64,000 bases of DNA from Clostridia bacterium. Lineage in GTDB: Bacteria; Bacillota; Clostridia; Oscillospirales; Acutalibacteraceae. A program made the translations under genes and the position numbers. A model generated the notes under the pieces. The model made no database searches and had not been told where the DNA came from. It was given only the letters and a program-made list of their open reading frames with translations. Positions 17,895 to 28,211 of this stretch are shown in pieces; the first letter of the stretch is position 1, and each line of letters starts with the position of its first letter. The DNA lies in NCBI GenBank assembly GCA_017474045.1, contig JAFUHX010000015.1, forward strand, positions 1 to 64,000. Direction: 5' to 3'.

Positions 17895-19235
17895 TTATTC
17901 GGCTTTTTCTTCTTCCAATCTCTTTTTAAATTCTTTTCTTGTAAGAAGGAAGGGGATTACGGAAAGAACAACAAAAATAATTCCGTAAAGATATATGTTG
18001 CCGTTAGGGATATATTCTGCCTTTCCGCTTAATTCATTGATGAAGGTTTCGCCCGTTTGTTTAACAACGGCTTCGCCCACAAGAGAACCGCCAATCATTG
18101 GGAAAAGAACGAAGAAGAGAATCCAGATTCCTTCAAACTGTCCTTTGCTTGTTTTTGGGAAAAGCTGTTTTGACCAGACCTTTGTTGTCTGAAGAATTGT
18201 AATATAGCCTGCACCGACAAAGAAAATTCCTATCCAGATACGAAGATTAAAAATGTTGGAAGTGTCAATCATGTCAGGTGTAATGGGAGCGAGAATTGCC
18301 AGACCTATTACGTTGAGGATAATTGCTGTTACTGAAACGAGGTGATGCTTGTTTCGGTTAATGAGCATTGAAGCGGGAATTGCAAGAGTCATTGAAAGAA
18401 CAAGAGGAACAGCTTCAATAATGCCCATCTGGTCTGCCGTGTAGCCAAGATAATATATAATGTAGTTTCCGATATAGGCAAAATAAACATTGAAGCCGAT
18501 AAAGAAAATCATAACACCAACAGAAACAAGAAGAAGCTCTTTTTGTTTAAAGAAATCTTTGAAATTGAAAACAGAAAGAAACTGCTTTAAGAAAGAGCCG
18601 TTTTTATAGGGTTCAACATCATCGGCTTCAGTGAGAAAAATCAGCGAAGCAAGGCCGAAAAGGATAACTGCAACACCCATAACAATAAAAAGGCGCATAT
18701 AGTTGTTGCTTTCGCCGACGATAAGACCTCCAACAACTGTTCCGAGAATTGTTCCGAGAACGGGCTGAGTTGCAAGGGCGGCACCGACCTGACCTCTGTT
18801 TTTGTCGGTGAGAATGTCTGTTGTCCAGGTGTTGAAGCCGGCGTCGTTACCCATTGAGCCGAAAAAGCTCATAATCGTGTCTGCAACAACAACTGAAATT
18901 GCTGCCAGCATATACATATCTTTGCTGATAAATTCGGTTAAACCGAAGGCAATTGTGAAAATACCCCAGAGAATATAGCCGATAGAGATGAAACGGCGTC
19001 TTTTTCCGGTTCTGTCTGCCCAGGTGCCGAAGAAAAAGGTTGCAAAGGTTGTTGCAAGGGCGCTACAGATAAGCATTCCGGTAACGATTGAGGGGTCTTT
19101 GGCAATTTTTGTGTAAACAAAGGTATTGAACCATTGGTTTTCCATGTTCCAGCAAATCTGACCCGCAAGGCCCAGTCCCCAGATAAGAGACCACATTTTA
19201 AAGCCGGAAGCTTTCTTTTTTTCTTTTAAGTTCAT
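17895..19235 (-). CDS. MFS transporter, SLC45/sugar-carrier-like
   Basis: 446 residues with about twelve hydrophobic helices and a basic cytoplasmic loop GTWADRTGKRRRFI between helices 2 and 3, the classic MFS loop. The N-terminal GLGLAGQICWNMENQWFNTF segment fits the glycoside-pentoside-hexuronide/SLC45-like branch often annotated as sugar carriers in Clostridia. Substrate and coupling ion are unknown. ATG is preceded by AAGGAGG. It appears monocistronic. Confidence 0.8.
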   Translation of the reverse strand: MNLKEKKKASGFKMWSLIWGLGLAGQICWNMENQWFNTFVYTKIAKDPSIVTGMLICSALATTFATFFFGTWADRTGKRRRFISIGYILWGIFTIAFGLTEFISKDMYMLAAISVVVADTIMSFFGSMGNDAGFNTWTTDILTDKNRGQVGAALATQPVLGTILGTVVGGLIVGESNNYMRLFIVMGVAVILFGLASLIFLTEADDVEPYKNGSFLKQFLSVFNFKDFFKQKELLLVSVGVMIFFIGFNVYFAYIGNYIIYYLGYTADQMGIIEAVPLVLSMTLAIPASMLINRNKHHLVSVTAIILNVIGLAILAPITPDMIDTSNIFNLRIWIGIFFVGAGYITILQTTKVWSKQLFPKTSKGQFEGIWILFFVLFPMIGGSLVGEAVVKQTGETFINELSGKAEYIPNGNIYLYGIIFVVLSVIPFLLTRKEFKKRLEEEKAE

Positions 19236-19337
19236 GCTTTTTCCTCCTTAAAGCCTAATTGTTTTCTTTAAAAATATAGTATCACAAAGAAATAATATTT
19301 ACAACGGAAAAAAGAAAAACTTTTTGTCTGAAGACTA

Positions 19338-19380
19338 TAAAAAAACAAAACCCCGTTATTTGAAAAGTGACAGAACGAGG
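19338..19380 (-). terminator. terminator of the patatin gene
   Basis: Read on the minus strand, CCTCGTT and AACGGGG pair around a 16-nt loop, followed by TTTTGTTTTTTT. Confidence 0.6.
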
Positions 19381-19396
19381 CTTTGTTGCGATTAAC

Positions 19397-20491
19397 TTAT
19401 AAAACAATATTATCAAGAATTGCAATTGCTTCCTGAAAATCATTTTCAGATTTTTGCTTGGAAAAAAGCTTAAAGAAAGAAATATATTTGTTTTCCTTCT
19501 CTGTTTCTTTTTCTTCCATTCCTGCCTTTTCTTCTTCTCTCTTGGCTTCAAAGGCAATTTTGAGCTCAGTTAAAAAACGGACCTGAGAATAAACACAGTC
19601 GTTTGGAATTTTGAGCGCATAAGCTAATTCTTCAAGCTGCTCAACGGCTTTGGCTCCATAAGACTTAACCATTGCTCTGAAAACAGAGGGCTCAAAGTGA
19701 TAAATTTTTCCTAAAAGAAGAGAAAAAGCCTTTTTGGTGTCTAAATAGCCCATTTCAATTCGTCTTGCAATAGTTGCGCTGTCAAAATCAAAAGAGGCGC
19801 CTAAATCGTCAATGCTGTAGGGACGAATATAGACAATTTCGCTGTTTCTGAAATCAAGGTCATGGTTAAGACCTTTGATGTTAGCAATATCCACAACAAC
19901 AAGACGGTTGTAGCCGTTTCGCTTTAAAAGAGTGACGGGAGTGTTGTCGTATGCGCCGCCGTCAAGGAATTTTTTTTCTCCCTCGGGTCCGATGTTGTTA
20001 GCAAGAGGTATGTCTGCCGAAGCCATAAGATAATCAATAAGCTGGCCTTCGGGAATGTCTGATGTGAAAAGCTCAAGAGGGGTGATTTCAGGGGTGAGCT
20101 GAACTGTTACTATCGCTAAGGGAATGTTGCTTTTTCTGACCTTTTCTTCGCTTATGTATTCTCCGATAAACTGCTTTGCAGGGGAGGCATCAAAGCCTTT
20201 GTTTTTCATAAATTCTTTAAAAAGAACGCCCCAGTTTTTAGTGCTGAAAAGGTTTTCGGGGTCGGGAAGCGCAGAGGTTATGTTAACTCCCTTGTCAACA
20301 GAAATGTTATTCCACATTGAAACAGCCTTTTCATAGTCGTCTGAAGCAATGAGCGCTCCGTTAATGGAGCCGATTGAAACGCCGGCAATAGCTTCAAAGC
20401 TGATTGCCATTTCTCTCATGGCCTTCCATGCGCCAATCTGATAAGCGCCTTTTCCGCCGCCGCCGGCAAGAACAAGACCGTATGATTTCAT
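19397..20491 (-). CDS. patatin-like phospholipase (RssA type)
   Basis: 364 residues. The oxyanion glycine loop LAGGGGKGAYQIGAW (8-22), the nucleophile elbow GVSIGSINGA (Ser about 40) and the aspartate motif DGGAYDNTP form the Ser-Asp dyad of patatin lipases. It is expected to hydrolyse acyl chains from membrane lipids. No signal peptide is visible, so it should act from the cytosol. The C-terminal 40 residues are strongly charged (EEEKAGMEEKETEKEN). It stands alone with its own terminator. Confidence 0.88.
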   Translation of the reverse strand: MKSYGLVLAGGGGKGAYQIGAWKAMREMAISFEAIAGVSIGSINGALIASDDYEKAVSMWNNISVDKGVNITSALPDPENLFSTKNWGVLFKEFMKNKGFDASPAKQFIGEYISEEKVRKSNIPLAIVTVQLTPEITPLELFTSDIPEGQLIDYLMASADIPLANNIGPEGEKKFLDGGAYDNTPVTLLKRNGYNRLVVVDIANIKGLNHDLDFRNSEIVYIRPYSIDDLGASFDFDSATIARRIEMGYLDTKKAFSLLLGKIYHFEPSVFRAMVKSYGAKAVEQLEELAYALKIPNDCVYSQVRFLTELKIAFEAKREEEKAGMEEKETEKENKYISFFKLFSKQKSENDFQEAIAILDNIVL

Positions 20492-20582
20492 ATATAATTC
20501 TCCTTTAAAAAGATTGATAATATAATTATATTAACTAAAAAATCCATGTCAATAATCGAGCTCAATTTTAATAAATCCTAAA

Positions 20583-21680
20583 TTATTCTTCAATTAATTT
20601 TGAAATTATGTAGTTTGAAATTAAAAAACCTTCCGAAGTCAGCTTCATTGTTTCTCCGTCAAAAGACATAAAGCCTTTTTCAGAAAAATCTTTGGCAAGA
20701 GAAATCATTCCGGGAGAAAAGCTTTTTTGAAATCTTTTTTTAAAATCCTTCTGAGAAAGGCCGCGGTTGAGTCTTAATCTCAGCATGATATATTCTTCTT
20801 CGCTTCCGCCTTCTTCGTCGAAAACAGGTTCCTCTCCTGAGAGAAATGACTGAAAATTGTTTTTATAAAAAAATCTTTTGCCAAAAAGGAAGGAATGAGC
20901 CGAAGGTCCGATTCCAAGATATTCCTCGCAAAGCCAATATTTCAGATTATGCCTGCTTTCAAAGCCCGGTTTTGAAAAGTTTGAAATTTCATATTGAAAA
21001 AAGCCCTTTTCAGAAAGACGGCTTATTGTGTGAAGATACATATCACAAACGCTGTCTTCATCGGGAAAAACAAATGCGTTTGTGTTTTCAGAAAGAGGAG
21101 TTCCCTCTTCTATTTTTAACATATATGCGCTGACATGAGTAATATTCAGGGAAAAAAGAAAATCAAGGCTTTCATTAAGACTTTCTGTTGTCTGAAAAGG
21201 AATTCCTAACATAAGATCTATAGAAATATCAGAAATTCCGTTTTCTTTTGCAAGTTTAACGGCGGTCTCGATTTCTTCTTTTTCGCTGAAACGGGAAAGA
21301 GCTTTTCTCTCTTTTGAAACAGAAGACTGCATTCCCATGGAAATTCGGTTAACACCGGCAGAAGAAAGCTCTCTGAAAAGCTTTTCATCAACACTTGAGG
21401 GATTACACTCTACAGTTATCTGAGCTTTCGGCGAAATTTCAAAGCAAGCTCTTGATTTTTTAAGAATTGCGGCAATTCTTTCTCCTCCGAAAAAAGAGGG
21501 TGTTCCTCCGCCAAAATAAACCGTATCAAAGGAAAGATTTTTTTCGCTCCATTTTTCAATGCAAGAAAGGACAGCGTTTAAATAGCTGTCCCTTTGATTA
21601 TTATCAGGCACAAAGGAATAGAAATTGCAATAGCTGCATTTTGATTTGCAAAATGGTATGTGAATATACAAACCGCGCAT
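20583..21680 (-). CDS. hemW: radical SAM heme chaperone HemW
   Basis: 365 residues. The radical-SAM cluster motif CKSKCSYC (C11, C15, C18) lies after YIHIPF, with the GGGTPSF block and the typical HemW C-terminal wing (HNLKYW region). HemW delivers heme to target proteins. It was formerly annotated as oxygen-independent coproporphyrinogen oxidase but lacks that enzyme's extra N-terminal region. It lies 18 bp downstream of lepA, the usual Firmicutes arrangement. Confidence 0.93.
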   Translation of the reverse strand: MRGLYIHIPFCKSKCSYCNFYSFVPDNNQRDSYLNAVLSCIEKWSEKNLSFDTVYFGGGTPSFFGGERIAAILKKSRACFEISPKAQITVECNPSSVDEKLFRELSSAGVNRISMGMQSSVSKERKALSRFSEKEEIETAVKLAKENGISDISIDLMLGIPFQTTESLNESLDFLFSLNITHVSAYMLKIEEGTPLSENTNAFVFPDEDSVCDMYLHTISRLSEKGFFQYEISNFSKPGFESRHNLKYWLCEEYLGIGPSAHSFLFGKRFFYKNNFQSFLSGEEPVFDEEGGSEEEYIMLRLRLNRGLSQKDFKKRFQKSFSPGMISLAKDFSEKGFMSFDGETMKLTSEGFLISNYIISKLIEE

Positions 21681-21698
21681 ATCAACCGTTCCTTTTCT

Positions 21699-23510
21699 TT
21701 AGTTTTCTTCAAGCTTAAGAACCGCCATAAAGGCCTCCTGAGGAACCTCAACTGAGCCGAACTGGCGCATTCGCTTTTTGCCTTCTTTTTGTTTTTCAAG
21801 AAGCTTTTTCTTTCTTGTAATATCGCCGCCGTAGCATTTGGCGAGAACGTCTTTTCTCATTGCTTTAACGGTTTCGCGGGCGATAACCTTGCTTCCGATG
21901 GCAATCTGAATGGGAATTTCAAACATTTGTCTCGGAATATTTTCTTTCAGTCTTTCAGCAATTCTTCTTGCTCTCGCCATGGCTTTGTCGGTGTGAATAA
22001 TAAAGCTGAGAGCGTCGATGATATCACCGTTTAAAAGAACGTCGAGCTTCACAAGGCTTGATCGTCTGTATTCAGAAATTTCATAGTCAAACGAAGCATA
22101 GCCGCGGGTTCTTGATTTAAGAACATCAAAAAAGTCATAGATGATTTCGTTTAAGGGGAGTTCATAGTGAATATCAACTCTGTCTTTTGAAATATAGGTC
22201 ATATCCTTGAAAACACCGCGTCTGTCTTGGCAAAGATCCATAATTGCGCCAACATAGTCAGGGGGAGAATAGATGTGGGCGTTTGTTACAGGCTCTTCGC
22301 TGAATTCAATTTCAGCAACATCGGGGTAATGGGTGGGATTATCGACCTCAACAATGCTGCCGTCGCGAAGATGAATTTTATAAACTACGCTGGGAACCGT
22401 TGTAACAAGGTCGAGATTATATTCTCTTTCAAGGCGCTCCTGAATAATTTCAAGGTGAAGAAGACCGAGAAAACCGCAACGGAAGCCAAAGCCTAAAGCA
22501 CCTGAGGTTTCCGGCTCATAGGTGAGCGAAGCGTCGTTCAGCTGCAATTTTTCAAGGGCATCACGAAGGGCTTCGTAGTCTGCGCCGTCAGCAGGATAAA
22601 CACCGCAGAAAACCATGGGATTAACTTTTCTGTAGCCGGGAAGGGCTTCTTCGGCTGCCCATTGGGTTTTTGTTACGGTGTCGCCGACTTTTGCATCACG
22701 GACTGTTTTGATTGAAGCGGTAATATAGCCAACCTCACCGGCAGAGAGAACGTCGCAGGGCTCAAGACCTGTGGCTCTCATATAGCCGACTTCAACAACA
22801 TTGAATTCTGCGCCGGTGGCCATCATTTTCATCATTTCGCCTGCTTTGAGGGTTCCTTCAACAACTCTGACATAAACAATAACACCTTTATAGTTATCAT
22901 AAACCGAGTCAAAAATGAGGGCGCGCAAGGGAGCGTTGTCTTCAGCTTCGGGAGGAGGCACATCGGCAACGATTCTTTCAAGAACCTGATGAACGTTTTC
23001 GCCGGTTTTAGCTGAAACTCTCGGAGCTACTGAACAGTCAAGACCGATAACGTCTTCAACCTCGGCGGCAACTCTTTCAGGGTCTGCGGCGGGGAGGTCG
23101 ATTTTGTTAATAACGGGAACAAGCTCAAGATCATGGTCAAGAGCCAGATAGGTGTTTGCCAGAGTCTGAGCCTCAATTCCCTGAGAAGCGTCAATGATAA
23201 GAACGGCACCCTCGCAAGCGGCCAATGAACGTGAAACTTCATAGTTAAAGTCAACATGGCCCGGAGTGTCGATCAGGTTAAGCTCATAAATTTCGCCGTC
23301 ATCAGCTTTATAGTCAAGCTTTACGGCGTGAGCCTTTATGGTAATTCCTCTTTCTCTTTCAAGGTCCATATCGTCAAGAAGCTGAGAGGTCATGTCTCTT
23401 TTAGCAACTGAATCTGTCAGCTCAAGAAGTCTGTCGGCAAGGGTACTCTTTCCGTGGTCAATATGGGCAATGATTGAAAAGTTTCTGATGTTTTCTTTGT
23501 TTTTAGCCAA
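21699..23510 (-). CDS. lepA: elongation factor 4 (back-translocase)
   Basis: 603 residues, full length. G-domain motifs are AHIDHGKST (15-23), DTPGH and NKID, followed by the EF-G-like domains and the LepA-specific C-terminal domain with [17 protein letters not shown]. It remodels stalled ribosomes. The TTTGGC context before ATG carries a GGTGAT site. It forms a two-gene unit with hemW. Confidence 0.97.
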   Translation of the reverse strand: MAKNKENIRNFSIIAHIDHGKSTLADRLLELTDSVAKRDMTSQLLDDMDLERERGITIKAHAVKLDYKADDGEIYELNLIDTPGHVDFNYEVSRSLAACEGAVLIIDASQGIEAQTLANTYLALDHDLELVPVINKIDLPAADPERVAAEVEDVIGLDCSVAPRVSAKTGENVHQVLERIVADVPPPEAEDNAPLRALIFDSVYDNYKGVIVYVRVVEGTLKAGEMMKMMATGAEFNVVEVGYMRATGLEPCDVLSAGEVGYITASIKTVRDAKVGDTVTKTQWAAEEALPGYRKVNPMVFCGVYPADGADYEALRDALEKLQLNDASLTYEPETSGALGFGFRCGFLGLLHLEIIQERLEREYNLDLVTTVPSVVYKIHLRDGSIVEVDNPTHYPDVAEIEFSEEPVTNAHIYSPPDYVGAIMDLCQDRRGVFKDMTYISKDRVDIHYELPLNEIIYDFFDVLKSRTRGYASFDYEISEYRRSSLVKLDVLLNGDIIDALSFIIHTDKAMARARRIAERLKENIPRQMFEIPIQIAIGSKVIARETVKAMRKDVLAKCYGGDITRKKKLLEKQKEGKKRMRQFGSVEVPQEAFMAVLKLEEN

Positions 23511-23601
23511 AATATCACCTCATGTGTCGGGGTAAAATAATCAATATATTCTATCACAAAACACAGGGTTAATCAAGAGCTTTTCGCTATTTTAGGCCGA
23601 G

Positions 23602-24117
23602 TTACCAACGACCCTGACAAAGAATTCTTTCTGTCAGCGCAGTCAGAAGGGTTGTTAATATGTTTGCTGCTGCTATAGCAGCCATGAGCTTCTTTCTGTT
23701 TTCTGAATCTTTTCTGAGAAAAAAATAAACAAAGGGCATTTCAATTATTAAAGTTAAAAATAAAAATGCCGTTCCCACAGTATAATATGGTCCGCGCGCC
23801 AGAATTTCGCTGAGACTGTAGCCTGCTGAAGAATAGGGCTCTGAAAAATTATCGTAAATTATATAAGGCGTTATGAAAGATAAAATATTTCCCACAAGAA
23901 CAAAGAAAAAGGTTTTGAAGGCTTTTTCAATTTTTCCTGCACGGTCAATCAAAAGGGTTTCTGCAACAAGAGTTCCAACGATAACAAAGGGAAGAACATC
24001 ATAGGGTCTGGTTTGGGTTATCCAGACCCATGAGGAGTTTGCTGAGGCAGAAACAGAAAAAGCGAAAGATAAAATCAAAGCGGAAAGAACGGCCGATAAT
24101 GTGTTAAATTTTTTCAT
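23602..24117 (-). CDS. membrane protein of unknown function, 171 residues
   Basis: Not recognised. The start at MKKFNTL has a GGAGATTT site; an ATG 11 residues upstream does not. A signal-like N-terminus (residues 5-25, ending SASANSSW) is followed by four hydrophobic segments. SWVWITQTRPYDVLPFVIVGTLVAE resembles the mature N-terminus of several small bacterial membrane proteins with a W..T.....LP..V..TL.E pattern. It is monocistronic with no informative neighbours. Confidence 0.6.
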   Translation of the reverse strand: MKKFNTLSAVLSALILSFAFSVSASANSSWVWITQTRPYDVLPFVIVGTLVAETLLIDRAGKIEKAFKTFFFVLVGNILSFITPYIIYDNFSEPYSSAGYSLSEILARGPYYTVGTAFLFLTLIIEMPFVYFFLRKDSENRKKLMAAIAAANILTTLLTALTERILCQGRW

Positions 24118-24228
24118 CTGAAATCTCCTTTTTTTCTTTAAGTATAGCAAAACACAAACGGGCAGTTATTACTTTTATCTTAAAAATAAATGACAAAAGG
24201 GTGCGGCTTTTTCATAATTGAGAGCATA

Positions 24229-24263
24229 TAAGAAAAAGCTCCTTTCAACAGTAAAGGAGCTTT
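24229..24263 (-). terminator. terminator of the DUF2238-like membrane gene
   Basis: On the minus strand AAAGCTCCTTT and AAAGGAGCTTT form an 11-bp stem followed by TTTC. Confidence 0.75.
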
Positions 24264-24268
24264 GGTTT

Positions 24269-25030
24269 TTATTTGTTTGATGCGCCTGATAAGGCAGTTT
24301 CTTTTGCTTCAAAATCAAACTTATATTTGCCTTTGTGGCGATAGGGATAAACAGTTAAAATGACATAAGAGAGAGCAGCGCCGAGAGTGTTTAAAACAAT
24401 GTCGCCCATAATATCCATAATCGGCCAGCGCTCTTCAACAATGGGGTCAAAAAGAGTGTTGATTTTTGGTGTGTTAAGAGCCAGCTCAAGAGACCAATGC
24501 TGGCTGTCTCCGGGGTAACCACTCATTATTCCGGCAACCTGGTCAAAGCTGAACTCAAAAAGTTCCCATAAGGTTGAAGCGATAAAAGAAAAGCCAACAG
24601 AAGCGATAATCACCAAAACCACGGAAGAACTCTTCTTTTCTTTTTTCATAAGAGCGCAAACAAGCTCATAGCCATAGAAAACTGCAGCGGCTCCGCCGAT
24701 AAAATGAAGAGCTGAATCCCACCAACGAACATCATAATAAAAATTCATAAATTTTCCGCCGAATGAGGCACAAAAAATACCTATGATGAAAAACGTTTGA
24801 AAGCCGGGGGATACATGGCGAAAAACGCTTTTTTCGGGAAAGAGCATGAAAATCTCCCAGATAAACATACAAAGAAAGTTTGCGCCGACCTGAAGGGGAT
24901 CTGTTATGTCAAAAGGTTCCTTGAAAAATCCGGCAACAAAAGCATAAATCATCGGGATTCTGAAAAGCCACCAAAAAATAAAATAATATTTGGGGCAGGA
25001 ATCGGTAATTCTTTTAAAATAGTTTCTCAT
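24269..25030 (-). CDS. multi-pass membrane protein, YjdF/DUF2238-like (paralog)
   Basis: About 253 residues from MRNYFKR, preceded by CGGAGAAAT. An in-frame ATG 26 residues upstream has no site. It has about six helices. Family-like blocks are WWDSALHFIGGAAAVFYGYE, SFIASTLWELFEF and MDIMGDIVLNTLG. Compared with the paralog at 17041 it has an insert around SGYPGDSQHWSLELALNTPK. Function unknown. The C-terminus is basic and cytosolic by the positive-inside rule. Confidence 0.6.
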   Translation of the reverse strand: MRNYFKRITDSCPKYYFIFWWLFRIPMIYAFVAGFFKEPFDITDPLQVGANFLCMFIWEIFMLFPEKSVFRHVSPGFQTFFIIGIFCASFGGKFMNFYYDVRWWDSALHFIGGAAAVFYGYELVCALMKKEKKSSSVVLVIIASVGFSFIASTLWELFEFSFDQVAGIMSGYPGDSQHWSLELALNTPKINTLFDPIVEERWPIMDIMGDIVLNTLGAALSYVILTVYPYRHKGKYKFDFEAKETALSGASNK

Positions 25031-25165
25031 TTTGATTTCTCCGTTCGTTTCAACAAATTCTTTCCAAAAGCGACAAAAATTACTTATCTTATATAACCAT
25101 AAAAGCATAAAGGATGGGTTACAAATTTATTACGAATTTATTAAAATAAATTTTCTTCTTCATAT

Positions 25166-25194
25166 TTGATTTTAACAATGGCGTATGATATCAT
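25166..25194 (+). promoter_or_regulatory. sigma-A promoter of the radical-SAM gene
   Basis: TTGATT and TATCAT spaced 17 bp, placing transcription start near 25201. This excludes in-frame ATGs within the promoter as starts and supports the TTG start at 25229. Confidence 0.55.
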
Positions 25195-25228
25195 GTTTAA
25201 AGTTAAAAAACAATGGCAGGTGAAAAAA

Positions 25229-26910
25229 TTGGCAAAATTCAAAGCGGTTTTTTTCTGTTTGAATTCAAAATATATTCATTCTTCTCTTGCACCCTGGTGT
25301 CTTTTTTCTTCTTGTAAAAATGCTTTTGAAGAAAAGCTTGATTTAAGGGTTGTTGAAGGAACAATAAATGAAAAGAGCGAAAATGTTTCGGAAAGAGTTA
25401 TTCTTGAAAAGCCTGACGCAGTTCTGATGTCTTGCTATATCTGGAATATTACAAAAACTCTTGAAACAGCGAAGGAAATTAAAAGCGTTTTGCCTGAAAC
25501 AAAATTATTCTGGGCGGGCCTGAAGTGAGCTTTAACAGCGAAAGAATTATGAAGGAAAACTCCTTTGTTGACTATGTTCTTTGCGGAGAGGGCGAAGAAA
25601 GCAGTGCTTTTTTGCTTGAAGCTCTTTCTCAGCGCGTCAATCCCGAAAGAGAAATTGCAACTATGAGAACTGAAGAGGGAATCGTTTGCGGAAAATATCA
25701 TATTGCTGAAAAAACCGTTTCCCCCTATACTCAGGAATATTTTGAAAGCTTAAAAAACAGAATAGCCTATATTGAGTCTTCAAGAGGCTGCCCCTATAAC
25801 TGCGCCTTCTGTCTTTCGGGAGACGACAGAAGCGTTCGATTTTTTGACCTTGAAAGAATTAAAAAAGAGATTCTTCTTCTTTCTCAGTCGGGAACAAAAA
25901 CTGTTAAGTTCGTTGACAGAACCTTTAATTGCAACAAAAAAAGAGCAAATGAAATTTTGCTTTTCATAAAAGAAGCTGTTGAAGAAGGAAAAATTAAAGA
26001 TGTTTGTTTTCACTTCGAAATTGCAGCAGATATTCTGGCTGATGACACTCTTGAAATCATTTCTCAGATGCCAAAAGGTGCTGTTCAGTTTGAAGCGGGA
26101 ATTCAGAGCTTTAACCCGTTGACTCTTGAAAAAATTCACAGAAAAACCAACCTTGAAAAGCTTTGTCGGAACATTGAAAGGCTGATTTCTTTTAAAAACT
26201 GCCATATTCACATTGACCTGATTGCCGGTCTTCCATTTGAAGATTTGACTTCTTTAAAAGAAAGCTTCAACAAGGCGTTTTCTCTCAGAGCAAACATGCT
26301 TCAGCTTGGATTTTTAAAGATTCTTTACGGCTCATGCATGAAAAACAACAGAGAAGAATTTCCGTGTTTATATAAAAAAGAGCCGCCTTATGAGGTTATT
26401 GAAACAATGTGGCTTTCAAGTGAGGAGCTTTCTTTTCTTCATGAATTTGAAGATGCATTTGAAAGGCTTTATAACAGCGGAAGATTCAGAAGAACTTTGG
26501 AGTATGTTCTTGAGATTTCTAAGCTTTCTCCGTTTGAGGTTTTTGCTTTTTTTGCTGATTTTATTAAAAAACGAAAAAAACAAAATTTTACCCTCGATGA
26601 ATATACGGCGTTGGTGTTTGAATATTTTTCTTCGCAGCCAAAAATCAATCCTTCTGTTCTCAGAGACAAAATGATTACCGACAGAATTGCAACTAATTCT
26701 TCGGGAATTATTCCGAAATGCCTTCAGATAGAAGACGGAAATTTAAGAAAGGTAAAGCATGAAGTTGCTCTTTCTTATCCGAAAAAGAAGAATATAATGC
26801 GTTCGGTGGCAATTTTATATAGTGAAAACGCAGTTTTATTTTGCGATTACACAGAAAAAGATGTTCTAAGTGGGGAATACCCACTTAAATATCTTCGTGT
26901 TGACATTTAA
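25229..26910 (+). pseudogene. B12-binding/radical SAM protein (DUF4080-like), frameshifted
   Basis: Two frames together make one protein. The first part (TTG start with GGTG site, MAKFKAVFFCLNSKYIHSSL) is the N-terminal half of a cobalamin-binding fold and ends at TGA 25526-25528. The second continues as GGPEVSFNSERI and carries the radical-SAM motif CPYNCAFC, then a C-terminal region typical of DUF4080 proteins. Restoring one A in the A-run at 25501-25504 gives K-I-I-L-G-G-P-E-V-S, the expected junction. So the gene carries a 1-nt deletion, either real or a sequence error. The C-terminal part has its own possible start (GTG 25525), so a truncated protein could be made. Function of the family is unclear. 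Confidence 0.8.
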
Positions 26911-26990
26911 TAGCTTTAATGATAAAATTCTCCTATTAGAGCTTTAACGCCCTGAATTAAAGAACCCCAAAAAGAAAGGTTGTTTGCCAA

Positions 26991-28196
26991 ATGGAAAAGA
27001 TTAAAATGGGAAAAATTGTTGAGATGGACGGCGACGAAATGACCAGAATCATCTGGAAGATGATTAAAGACGAGCTTTTAGAGCCCTTCGTTGAGCTTAA
27101 TACAGAATATTACGATCTGGGTCTGCCTCACAGAGATGAAACAAACGACATGGTCAGCATTGAAGCCGGTGAGGCAATTAAAAAATATAAGGTCGGCGTA
27201 AAATGCGCAACCATTACTCCCAACGCACAGCGCGTTGAGGAATATAACCTCAAAGAAATGTGGAAGAGCCCCAACGGAACAATCCGCGCAATCCTTGACG
27301 GAACTGTTTTCAGAGCTCCCGTTCTTGTCAGCGGAATCAAGCCTTCCGTCAGAAGCTGGGAAAAGCCCATTACCATTGCCCGTCATGCATACGGTGATGT
27401 TTATAAAGCAACAGAATTCCGTCTTGAAAAGCCCGGCAAGGCAGAGCTTGTTTTCACAAGTGAAGACGGAGAAGAAAAAAGAGCAACAATTTATGATTTT
27501 GAATGTGGCGGCGTTCTTCAGGGAATGTATAATAAAGACACTTCAATCCGTTCCTTTGCTCACTCTTGCTTTAAATATGCAATTTCAACAAAACAAGATC
27601 TTTGGTTTTCAACCAAAGACACAATTTCAAAGCAATATGATCAGACCTTCAAGCTCATTTTCCAGGAGATTTATGAAAATGAATATAAGGAAGAGTTTGA
27701 AAAGAATGGAATTGAATATTTCTATACTTTAATTGATGACGCCGTTGCAAGAGTAATCCGTTCAAAAGGCGGCTACATCTGGGCTTGCAAAAACTATGAC
27801 GGTGACGTTATGAGCGACATGGTTTCAACTGCTTTCGGCTCACTTGCCATGATGACCAGCGTTCTTGTCAGTCCTGACGGCAACTATGAATATGAAGCAG
27901 CCCACGGAACTGTAACAAGACATTATTATCGCTATCTTGAAGGTGAAAAGACCTCAACCAACCCTGTGGCAACTATTTTTGCCTGGACAGGAGCGTTAAG
28001 AAAAAGAGGTGAGCTTGACGGAAACGCTGAACTTATGGATTTTGCCGCAAAGCTTGAAAAGGCATCGCTGGATGTTATTGAAAGCGGAAGAATGACCAAA
28101 GACCTGGTGGGCTTGTGGCAGGGAAGTCAGGCAACTGCTTTAACCACAGAAGAATTTATTCAGGCAATCAGAGCAGAGCTTGAAAAATATATTTGA
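26991..28196 (+). CDS. icd: isocitrate dehydrogenase, NADP-dependent (type II)
   Basis: 401 residues of the eukaryote-like homodimeric IDH subfamily. The start reads [15 protein letters not shown], the substrate region [24 protein letters not shown], and the metal-binding part YDGDVMSD, followed by [10 protein letters not shown]. It oxidatively decarboxylates isocitrate to 2-oxoglutarate and makes NADPH for glutamate synthesis. It is preceded by AAAGAAAGG. An AIM24 protein follows 15 bp downstream, probably in the same transcript. Confidence 0.96.
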   Translation: MEKIKMGKIVEMDGDEMTRIIWKMIKDELLEPFVELNTEYYDLGLPHRDETNDMVSIEAGEAIKKYKVGVKCATITPNAQRVEEYNLKEMWKSPNGTIRAILDGTVFRAPVLVSGIKPSVRSWEKPITIARHAYGDVYKATEFRLEKPGKAELVFTSEDGEEKRATIYDFECGGVLQGMYNKDTSIRSFAHSCFKYAISTKQDLWFSTKDTISKQYDQTFKLIFQEIYENEYKEEFEKNGIEYFYTLIDDAVARVIRSKGGYIWACKNYDGDVMSDMVSTAFGSLAMMTSVLVSPDGNYEYEAAHGTVTRHYYRYLEGEKTSTNPVATIFAWTGALRKRGELDGNAELMDFAAKLEKASLDVIESGRMTKDLVGLWQGSQATALTTEEFIQAIRAELEKYI

Positions 28197-28211
28197 AAAA
28201 GGTGATTTAAA

